Part shown: piece after piece, positions 57,677 to 64,000 of the stretch
Layout of the letters: each line of letters opens with the position of its first letter
How positions within the stretch are numbered: position 1 is the stretch's first letter
Source: Collinsella sp.
Lineage (GTDB): Bacteria; Actinomycetota; Coriobacteriia; Coriobacteriales; Coriobacteriaceae
Reading direction: 5' to 3'
Assembly: GCA_019419505.1 (NCBI GenBank)
Contig: DXZS01000017.1
Span: 1 to 64,000, forward strand
DNA: 64,000 nucleotides
Notes under the pieces: model-generated
The model's input: the letters and a program-made list of their open reading frames with translations, nothing else
What the model was told of the DNA's origin: nothing
Database searches by the model: none
Program-made: the position numbers and the translations under genes

Positions 57677-58660
57677 ATGTACGAGATCGACCTTAACCTC
57701 CCTAAGCAGATCGTCGCTGACGTCCTGTCCAACCACGAGATCCACAGCGTCGCCTTCGTCGGCTGCGGTGCTTCCATGTCCGACCTTTACCCCGCCAAGT
57801 ACTTCCTGGCCAACAACACGGACAAGCTGAACGTTCAGATCTTCACCGCTAACGAGTTCAACTACGACACGCCTTCCTGGGTCAACGAGCACACCTTCGT
57901 GATCACTTGCTCCCTCGGTGGCTCCACGCCCGAGACCGTCGAGGCCAACAAGACCGCCAAGAAGCACAACTGCCCGGTCGTCTCCCTCACCAACAAGGCT
58001 GGCTCCGCTCTGACCGTCGACGCCGACCACGTCATCGTTCACGGCTTCCACGCCAACTACGCTGCCAAGTGCGAGAAGCCCGGCTACGCCATCGCTCTTG
58101 CTGTCGAGATCCTTCAGCAGACCGAGGGCTATGACCACTACGAGGACATGATCACCGGCCTCACCAACGTCTTCGAGCTCTGCGAGAACGCCGCTCAGTC
58201 CGCCAAGGGCCTCGCCAAGCAGTTCGCCCAGGACTTCAAGGACGACGAGATGATCTACTTCATGGCCTCCGGTGCTTCCGAGAAGATGGCTTATTCTCAC
58301 GCCGCCTTCCTGTTCACCGAGATGCAGTGGATCGACGCCGCCGCTTACAACACCGGCGAGTACTTCCACGGCCCGTTCGAGGTTTCCACCGAGGGTAAGC
58401 CCTACGTCTTCTTCATGTCCGATGGTGCCACCCGTCCGATGGACGCCCGCGCCCTCACCTTCCTTAAGCGCATGGGCGCCAAGGTCGCTCTGATCGACTC
58501 CAAGGACTACGGTCTGGCCGACGCCGTGCCGGCAAGCGTCGTCACCTACTTCAACCCGCTGCTGCACCTCGCCGTTATGCGCGAGTACGGCAACCAGATC
58601 GCCGAGGCCCGTCAGCACCCGCTGACCATGCGTCGCTACATGTGGAAGCTTTCCTACTAA
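57677..58660 (+). CDS. SIS-domain sugar-amine deglycase-like protein 2
   Basis: 327 residues, paralogous to the protein at 52325. FVGCGASMSDLYPAKYF binds phosphosugar, GEYFHGPFEV keeps the HGPFE motif, and TMRRYMWKLSY is the shared C-terminus. The ATG at 57677 is chosen because GAAAGGA is nine bases upstream; the in-frame ATG at 57668 is too close. Two different deglycases around one PTS fit a gfr-like system handling two isomeric or related Amadori products. Confidence 0.85.
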   Translation: MYEIDLNLPKQIVADVLSNHEIHSVAFVGCGASMSDLYPAKYFLANNTDKLNVQIFTANEFNYDTPSWVNEHTFVITCSLGGSTPETVEANKTAKKHNCPVVSLTNKAGSALTVDADHVIVHGFHANYAAKCEKPGYAIALAVEILQQTEGYDHYEDMITGLTNVFELCENAAQSAKGLAKQFAQDFKDDEMIYFMASGASEKMAYSHAAFLFTEMQWIDAAAYNTGEYFHGPFEVSTEGKPYVFFMSDGATRPMDARALTFLKRMGAKVALIDSKDYGLADAVPASVVTYFNPLLHLAVMREYGNQIAEARQHPLTMRRYMWKLSY

Positions 58661-58694
58661 TCACAAGTAAGTAGACCTTACAGGTTGATTGAGA

Positions 58695-58726
58695 GGGGAT
58701 GGGGTTTGCGCCCCGTCCCCTTTTTT
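58695..58726 (+). terminator. Terminator after the second SIS gene
   Basis: GGGGATGGGG pairs with CCCCGTCCCC (one T-G), then TTTTTT. Confidence 0.85.
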
Positions 58727-58763
58727 GCTCTGGGGAGGGCGCGCCCGTCGCGCCGCAAAACCC

Positions 58764-58806
58764 CAGATAAAACCTACCAAAATAAACCTGTCCCTTTTTG
58801 GCAGGT
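58764..58806. repeat. CCTACCAAAATAAACCTGTCCC repeat, copy 1
   Basis: CCTACCAAAA and TTTTGGCAGG form an imperfect stem around a CTGTCCC core. Nearly the same sequence occurs at 60897-60941. Confidence 0.6.
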
Positions 58807-58820
58807 GGGAGGAGATGCGT

Positions 58821-59450
58821 ATGATCAAGGCAGTGCTGTTTGATATGGACGGCGTGCTGGTCGATACCGAGTGGTTCTATAACCGTCGCCGCGTGGCGTT
58901 TATGGAGGAGAAGGGGTTCCACTTTGACGAGATCCCCGATCTTTCGGGGTCTAACGAGCCTGCCATTTGGGAGGCGCTGGTGCCCGACGATATTGAGCTG
59001 CGCGAGCGTCTGCGCGTGGAGTACAAGCAGGTCTACAGCCCGGACCACCCCGTTCCGTATGCCGAGCTGCTCAACGAGCAGACGGAGCCGGTGATGCGTG
59101 AGCTGCACGAGCGCGGCGTGAAGTGTGCCATCGCGAGCTCGTCGTATCGTGAGTTGATTGACGAGCTGGTGGAGATTGCGGGTATCGCCGACGTACTGGA
59201 CTACACCATCAGTGGTCACGAGTGCAGTGCGTTTAAGCCCGACCCCGAGATCTACCTGCGTGCCATGGAGGCGCTGGGTATGGAGCCTGCCGAGTGCCTG
59301 GTTATCGAGGACTCGCCTTTGGGTATCGAGGCCGGCAAGCGCTCCGGCGCCCGCGTCCTGGCACTGCGTCCGCACGAGGGCATCAACCTGGATCAGTCCG
59401 CCGCTGATGCCATCATCGATAGCCTCGCTGACATTCTGACCGCTTTATAG
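58821..59450 (+). CDS. HAD-family phosphatase (phosphoglucomutase-like)
   Basis: 209 residues. The nucleophile motif is FDMDGVLVDTE, then ASSSYREL (motif II Ser), the Lys in SAFKPDPE and VIEDSPLGIEAG. The first Asp pair and cap layout match beta-phosphoglucomutase-like HAD enzymes. It may act on the sugar phosphate made by the locus. The ATG at 58821 has a better-spaced GGGAGG than the ATG two codons earlier. Confidence 0.9.
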   Translation: MIKAVLFDMDGVLVDTEWFYNRRRVAFMEEKGFHFDEIPDLSGSNEPAIWEALVPDDIELRERLRVEYKQVYSPDHPVPYAELLNEQTEPVMRELHERGVKCAIASSSYRELIDELVEIAGIADVLDYTISGHECSAFKPDPEIYLRAMEALGMEPAECLVIEDSPLGIEAGKRSGARVLALRPHEGINLDQSAADAIIDSLADILTAL

Positions 59451-59803
59451 CGTCAATTCGCTACGAGAAGTACCGATTCACGCGTCTTTTGCGGCAGATC
59501 GGCTCATTTTGGCTTCGATTTGATCCGTTTGGCTCCGACTCAGACTAAGTGAGTAGACTTTTCAGCTCAGGCAGAGCACAAAGCGAATCTGCCTTAGTAA
59601 AACTGCAGGTCACAGAGGTGGCTGTTTTGGGTGTGCTCGACAGGTCGCGAATAGTCTACTCACTTGGAATTTAGGCTCTTTGGTTGGGGAGATGCTGGCT
59701 CGTTTTGGTTGTCGAGAGCGGGTGAATTGAAGCGCCCTTTCGCGCTCCATGCTACAATCGCCGACATGCCCCACAACTACATCTGCCTTCGAAAGGAGCC
59801 TAC
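59451..59803. other. Intergenic region with a long-range inverted repeat
   Basis: AAGTGAGTAGACT (59547-59559) and AGTCTACTCACTT (59653-59665) are perfect arms about 93 bp apart. A related AAGTAAGTAGACC lies at 58667. No gene is seen. Confidence 0.5.
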
Positions 59804-60811
59804 GTGGCGAACGCCATCGATCAGCTCACGGACCGCGTGCTCGTGCTCGGCCGCCTTACCATTGTCCGCCGCGCCATCACTGCTGTGGCGGTCACAATTT
59901 CCGCCGTTCTCCAGACATTCCTGATCCAGGCGTTCATTCGCCCCGCCGACCTGCTTCCGAGCGGTCTCACCGGCGTCGCGGTCCTGCTCGATCGCGTTAC
60001 CTCGCTCGGCGGCGTTCATATCGACATCTCGCTCGGCATGCTCGCGCTCAACATCCCCGTGGCGCTTCTGTGTTGGAGCGGCATCAGCAGGCGCTTCGTC
60101 ATCTTCTCGATGATGCAGGTCGTGCTTTCGTCGCTGTTTCTCAATATCTTTCACTTCGCCCCGTTTTTGGGCGACAAGATCATGCTCATCATTTTTGGCG
60201 GCGTGGTCTCGGGTCTGGGCGCTGCCATTGCGCTTAAGTCCGGCGCATCCACCGGCGGTACCGACTTTATCGCGCTGTGGGTTTCCAACCACACGGGCAA
60301 GACCATCTGGGGCGTTATCTTTGGTTTCAACTGCTTTATCCTGGCGATCTTTGGCTTTATGTTTGGCTGGGACAACGCGGCGTACTCCATCGTGTTCCAG
60401 TTTATTTCGACCAAGACCATCGACAGCTTCTACCGCCGCTATGACCGCGTAACGCTGCAGATCACGACGCGCAAGGCCGACGAGGTCATGAACGCCTATA
60501 TCGACCATTTTCAGCACGGCATCAGCTGCGCCGAGGTCGTTGGCGGATACAGCCGCGAAAAGATGTACCTGCTGCACACCGTTGTCTCGACCTACGAGAG
60601 CCAGGACATCATCAAGTTGGTGTGCGACATTGATCCCGGCGCCGTGATCAATGTGTTCCACACGCTTAACTTTGTGGGCGGCTGGTGGTGCGGCCATGTC
60701 GACGAGCCCATGCCCACGGCCGTTCCCGATCCCGACAAGCCCGCACGCATGGCCAGCAGGCAGGCGCGCCTCAGCGAGCAGGACAGCCTGCAGCAGGACG
60801 ACGGCAGGTAG
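59804..60811 (+). CDS. YitT-family membrane protein
   Basis: 335 residues. About five membrane segments (the YitT_membrane part) are followed by a DUF2179 domain (about 205-290: ITTRKADEVMNAYI and GGYSREKMYLLHTVVS). The start is GTG after GAAAGGAGCC. The function of the family is not established; transport is suspected. The last 40 residues are polar and not conserved. Confidence 0.9.
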   Translation: MANAIDQLTDRVLVLGRLTIVRRAITAVAVTISAVLQTFLIQAFIRPADLLPSGLTGVAVLLDRVTSLGGVHIDISLGMLALNIPVALLCWSGISRRFVIFSMMQVVLSSLFLNIFHFAPFLGDKIMLIIFGGVVSGLGAAIALKSGASTGGTDFIALWVSNHTGKTIWGVIFGFNCFILAIFGFMFGWDNAAYSIVFQFISTKTIDSFYRRYDRVTLQITTRKADEVMNAYIDHFQHGISCAEVVGGYSREKMYLLHTVVSTYESQDIIKLVCDIDPGAVINVFHTLNFVGGWWCGHVDEPMPTAVPDPDKPARMASRQARLSEQDSLQQDDGR

Positions 60812-60854
60812 AGTGTTGGCATTTTGCCGGCACGGCGCAATCCTGTCCGCTTGA

Positions 60855-60893
60855 GCCTCCCGAAAGCCTCGCTGCTTTCGGGAGGCCTTCGTT
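60855..60893 (+). terminator. Terminator after the YitT gene
   Basis: GCCTCCCGAAAGC and GCTTTCGGGAGGC form a perfect 13-bp stem followed by CTTCGTTT. Confidence 0.8.
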
Positions 60894-60896
60894 TGC

Positions 60897-60941
60897 CCAG
60901 ATAAAACCTACCAAAATGAAGCTGTCGCTTTTTGGTAGGGA
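60897..60941. repeat. CCTACCAAAATGAAGCTGTCGC repeat, copy 2
   Basis: CCTACCAAAA pairs with TTTTTGGTAGG. It differs from the copy at 58764 at a few loop positions. Confidence 0.6.
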
Positions 60942-60979
60942 GGGTGTATCGTTTTATCATTATGAGGTAACATGAAACT

Positions 60980-60997
60980 AGACGTTATATACGTATT
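60980..60997. promoter_or_regulatory. TATAACG-type operator before GntR regulator 2
   Basis: AGACGTTATATACGTATT, on minus, contains TATATAACGTCT. It lies about 35 bp before the start codon, where autoregulation would act. Confidence 0.45.
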
Positions 60998-61031
60998 AGT
61001 TATTTCGATATTTCGATAAGAGTGATTAGAT

Positions 61032-61751
61032 ATGCCTGCGCCCAAAAATGCACCGCTTTACCAGCAGATTTATGACGAAATCAAAGATGCGATCGAGAAA
61101 GGTGTTTATGCACCCAAGGAGCGTATTCCGTCCGAGCTTGAGCTAGCCGAGCAGTACGACGTGAGCCGAATTACGGTGCGTCGCGCCGTCGAGGAGTTGT
61201 GCTCCGATGGCTACCTGGTTAAGCAGCAGGGCCGCGGCACCTTTGTTTCCACGCCGCACATCAATCGTCAGTTCCATGCCTCGACGCTGCAGACGTTTAC
61301 CGCGCTGTGTGCCGGCAACGGCATGAAGGCCGGTGCGCACGTGGTCGATCGCCAGATCGTTCCGGCGCGCCAAAACGAGATGGAGTTCTTTGGTCTGCAG
61401 AAGGATGCGCTGCTACTGCATATCAAGCGCGTGCGTACGGCCGACGGCGAGCCCATCTTTGAGGAGAACATCTTTGTGCCGTTTGACGCCTACCGTGAGC
61501 TGTTGACGGCCGATCTTGAGGACAAGTCGATTTTTGCCGAGGTCGAGCGTGTTGGCGGAACGCCGATTGTCTCGGTTGGCTACCGTACGGTCGAGGCCGT
61601 TCGCGCCAATGCCGAGCAGGCGGCCGAGCTGGGCATTGCCCCGCATGATCCACTGCTCAACCTGCGTGCCGGCTTCACAGGCCCCAATGGCGAGCCGGTC
61701 CTGATGGGTAAGCAGTACTACGTGGGCAGCCGCTACGTCATGGTGATGTAA
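61032..61751 (+). CDS. GntR/HutC-family regulator 2
   Basis: 239 residues. The GntR helix (PSELELAEQYDVSRITVRRAVEEL) is followed by a UTRA domain (about 80-235). The protein starts APKNAPLYQQIYDEIKDAI, typical of sugar-responsive members. Sites of the same type upstream of its own gene, the PTS genes and the EamA gene suggest that it controls all three. Confidence 0.93.
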   Translation: MPAPKNAPLYQQIYDEIKDAIEKGVYAPKERIPSELELAEQYDVSRITVRRAVEELCSDGYLVKQQGRGTFVSTPHINRQFHASTLQTFTALCAGNGMKAGAHVVDRQIVPARQNEMEFFGLQKDALLLHIKRVRTADGEPIFEENIFVPFDAYRELLTADLEDKSIFAEVERVGGTPIVSVGYRTVEAVRANAEQAAELGIAPHDPLLNLRAGFTGPNGEPVLMGKQYYVGSRYVMVM

Positions 61752-61885
61752 GTTACGCGGTTTTACCAAACCGCGTAACGGGCCGACGCTGCGCGCCGCC
61801 CAGGGCGACAATTTGTCATTCAAAAGGCGAGGCATGACCAGAAGGTCTATGCCTTGCCTTTTTCATGCCAACTTGTTCGCCCTGG
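61752..61885 (+). ncRNA. Structured gene-end element, copy 2
   Basis: It begins right after the GntR stop. P1 is GTTACGCGGTTT/AAACCGCGTAAC (61752-61779). P2 is CCAGGGCGA/TCGCCCTGG (61800-61808, 61877-61885). P3 is 61825-61839 with 61844-61859, loop AGAA, followed by TTTT. The P1 loop TACC, the linker CGACGCTGC and the P3 loop region GCATGACCAGAAGGTC are the same as in copy 1. Confidence 0.55.
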
Positions 61886-61921
61886 ACGTCGCTCGCTGTC
61901 CGTCCTCTACCTGCGGCGGAG

Positions 61922-62013
61922 TAGTCATTGCACTCATTGGGGACAGACTTAAATGAGTAGTCGTTAGGGATATTCTTGTTTGACTAGTCGTTTAAGAACG
62001 TCCCCAATGACTA
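61922..62013. repeat. Dispersed palindromic repeat, copy 2 (inverted)
   Basis: Reverse complement of the element at 22870-22952 with a few changes and about a 10-bp insertion. It carries GGGGACAGACTTAAATGAG and ends ACGTCCCCAATGACTA. Confidence 0.7.
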
Positions 62014-62060
62014 CCCATGTCGTGGCCGGCAGCCGTGCGGCGCCGGTCCGCGTGGCGGCG

Positions 62061-62066
62061 TATAAT
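62061..62066 (+). promoter_or_regulatory. Candidate -10 element of recQ
   Basis: TATAAT lies 31 bp before the recQ start. No good -35 is visible. Confidence 0.35.
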
Positions 62067-62097
62067 CGGCGGCAGATGACTTGGACGTTAGGAAACC

Positions 62098-64000
62098 ATG
62101 ATCGATAGCATGCAGCAGATGGCGCTCGACACGCTCGGCGCCTATTTTGGCTACACCTCGTTTCGCCCGGGACAGGACCGCATGGTCGACGCGATCCTTG
62201 CCGGTCGCGACGCGCTGGGTGTTATGCCCACGGGCGCCGGCAAGTCCATTTGCTACCAGGTGCCCGCGCTCATGCTGCCCGGCATCACCTTTGTGGTGAG
62301 TCCGCTGCTGTCGCTTATGGAGGATCAGACCCGCGCATTGCTCGCGGCGGGTGCGCGGCCCAGCTATCTCAACTCCAGCCTTACGCCGGCCCAGCAAAAC
62401 ACCGTGTTCAAGCGGGCGCGTGAGGGTCGCTACCAGCTTATGTACGTGGCACCCGAGCGCCTGCTCGAGCCTCGCTTTTTAGCCTTTGCGCAGGAGGCCG
62501 CGGCTGAAGGCGGCATTGGCGTGCCACTCGTGGCTATTGACGAGGCCCACTGCGTGAGCCAGTGGGGGCAGGATTTCCGCCCCGCCTACCTGCAGATTCG
62601 CGAGTTTATCGATTCGCTGCCGCAGCGCCCCATCGTGGCTGCCTTTACCGCCACGGCGACCGAGCGCGTGCGTGCGGACATTCAGCAGATGCTCGGCCTG
62701 CAAAACCCCGCGACGGTGGTGACGGGCTTCGATCGCAAGAACCTCTACTTTGGTTGCGAGGAGATGGGCGACAAGGCCAAGACTGCCTGGGTGCGCGACT
62801 ACGTGATCGCGCATTCGAGCGAGAGCGGCATCGTGTATTGCTCGACCCGCAAGACGGTCGATGCGCTGGCAGGCGAGCTTGCCGAAGCGCTGGGCCCCAG
62901 CGGCATTCGCGTTGGCCGCTACCATGCCGGCATGGGTAACGACGCCCGCCGCCAAAGCCAGCGTGCCTTTATCGACGACGATATCCAGGTGATGGTTGCC
63001 ACCAACGCCTTTGGCATGGGCATCGACAAGCCCAACGTGCGCTACGTGATTCACAACAACGTGCCCGAGAGCATCGAAGCCTACTACCAGGAGGCGGGCC
63101 GCGCCGGCCGCGATGGCGACCCGGCCAGCTGCCATCTGCTGTGGAACGGTAACGATTTTCGCATGCGTCGCTTTTTGATCGACCGCGGCGATGCTGCCGA
63201 TGAGGCGCTCGACGACGAGCAGCGCGCGTGGGCGCTCCAGAATCGATATCGCCTGCTCAGCCAGATGGAGGGCTACTGCAACACCACCGGCTGCCTGCGC
63301 GAATACATGCTGCGCTACTTTGGCGACGAGGCCGCGGCCGAGCATGCTGCCGCGGCTGGTGCGGGCAGCACCGCCACGGACGACGCCGAGGGCTGCGGCA
63401 ACTGCAGCAACTGCCTCACGAAGTTCGAGGTCGAGGACGTCACCGATATGGCCCGCGCCGCCGTGCGCTATGTGGCCACACGTCCCATGCGCTTTGGCAA
63501 ATCGCTGGTCGCCGATGTGCTCCACGGCGGCAACACCGAGCGCATTCGCCAGATGCATCTGGACGAGGACCGCGGCTACGGTGAGCTGTCGAGCGAATCG
63601 GTCGGGCGCATCAAGGACATCATCGGCCAGCTGTGCGGCCGCGGTTATCTGGCCACCTCGCAGGGGCAGTACCCGGTCGTGGGGCTGGGTCCGCGTGCCG
63701 TCGAGGTCGAGGATGAGGCGTTCGCCTTTACCGTTAAGCGCCGTGCGTCCAAGCGCAAGGCCTCGGCCCGCGCCCGCCGCGCCGTCGATCTGCTGCGCGA
63801 GGAGGCCGAGCTGGATCAGCGCCCGCGTGTTGGCGACGATGCCGAGCTGTTCGAGCGCCTGCGTGCCCTGCGCAAGGAGATCTCGACGGAGCTGGAGATG
63901 GCGCCGTACATGGTCTTTTCCGACAAGGCCCTGCGCGGCCTGTGCCGCCTACGCCCACAGACGCGCGACGAGCTTATCCAGGTCAACGGCATCGGCGAGA
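62098..64000 (+). CDS. recQ: ATP-dependent DNA helicase RecQ (3' end beyond the window)
   Basis: 634 codons are present and the frame is still open at the window end. Helicase motifs are MPTGAGKSICYQ (Walker A), AIDEAHCVSQWG (DEAH) and a late motif GRAGRDG. The zinc-binding region has YCNTTGCLREYM and CGNCSNCL. A winged-helix RQC domain follows, and the HRDC domain (FERLRALRKEIS onward) is entered but cut. It unwinds DNA in recombination and repair. Confidence 0.95.
   Translation, partial: MIDSMQQMALDTLGAYFGYTSFRPGQDRMVDAILAGRDALGVMPTGAGKSICYQVPALMLPGITFVVSPLLSLMEDQTRALLAAGARPSYLNSSLTPAQQNTVFKRAREGRYQLMYVAPERLLEPRFLAFAQEAAAEGGIGVPLVAIDEAHCVSQWGQDFRPAYLQIREFIDSLPQRPIVAAFTATATERVRADIQQMLGLQNPATVVTGFDRKNLYFGCEEMGDKAKTAWVRDYVIAHSSESGIVYCSTRKTVDALAGELAEALGPSGIRVGRYHAGMGNDARRQSQRAFIDDDIQVMVATNAFGMGIDKPNVRYVIHNNVPESIEAYYQEAGRAGRDGDPASCHLLWNGNDFRMRRFLIDRGDAADEALDDEQRAWALQNRYRLLSQMEGYCNTTGCLREYMLRYFGDEAAAEHAAAAGAGSTATDDAEGCGNCSNCLTKFEVEDVTDMARAAVRYVATRPMRFGKSLVADVLHGGNTERIRQMHLDEDRGYGELSSESVGRIKDIIGQLCGRGYLATSQGQYPVVGLGPRAVEVEDEAFAFTVKRRASKRKASARARRAVDLLREEAELDQRPRVGDDAELFERLRALRKEISTELEMAPYMVFSDKALRGLCRLRPQTRDELIQVNGIGE

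Overview
The window is GC-rich (AT-rich only in islands) and looks like a chromosome piece from an anaerobic gut actinobacterium of the Coriobacteriia, most likely Collinsella. The grounds are codon use, an arginine deiminase locus, pyruvate:ferredoxin oxidoreductase, rubrerythrin, mannose-family PTS genes and paired LytS/LytTR regulators. The genus is inferred from protein style, not from a marker gene. No rRNA, CRISPR array or intact prophage was seen; there is one tRNA.

Layout. 1-8.3 kb is an accessory island: an IS110/IS1111-type insertion sequence, a broken methyltransferase, an ABC exporter, an IS110 remnant, and a minus-strand set of genes for a ribosomally made, post-translationally modified peptide (radical SAM/SPASM maturase, two Cys-rich precursors, one or two tiny membrane peptides), then a decayed FHA gene. 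8.7-12.2 kb is pyruvate:ferredoxin oxidoreductase. 12.5-13.9 kb is a DUF4143-type ATPase. 14.5-22.7 kb is the arginine deiminase region: arcD-like transporter, arcA, arcB and arcC on plus, a divergent second arginine deiminase and an HTH/S24 regulator on minus, and an extra arcC whose DNA appears identical to the first over about 1,053 bp. 23-27 kb has a C39-like cysteine peptidase and a permease plus amidohydrolase pair. 27.3-35.4 kb has two LytS/LytTR two-component systems around a phospholipase-like protein, an MFS transporter and a glycosyltransferase.

35-49 kb is mostly core and repair genes: phosphodiesterase, tRNA-Asp, Rrf2 regulator, cluster-less MutY-like glycosylase, rubrerythrin, a nucleotidyltransferase/HTH pair resembling a toxin-antitoxin module, RmuC, an ABC exporter, endonuclease III and Mfd. 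49-51.4 kb has a PAP2 phosphatase, threonine aldolase and GNAT enzyme. 51.4-61.8 kb is a sugar-amine uptake locus: two GntR/UTRA regulators, two SIS-domain deglycase-like enzymes, a mannose-family PTS (fused IIAB, IIC, IID), an EamA transporter, a HAD phosphatase and a YitT protein. The window ends inside recQ.

Most interesting signals: (1) the radical SAM peptide cluster, in which nearly every precursor Cys has an Asp 2-5 residues downstream, the pattern expected of Cys-to-Asp thioether (ranthipeptide-type) products; (2) a structured gene-end element at 53317-53457 and 61752-61885 with invariant loops and compensating stem changes, plus a short relative at 48720; (3) the IS1111-type element whose long 3' non-coding end should encode a bridge RNA; (4) long perfect palindromes and GGGACAG-type repeats at gene ends.
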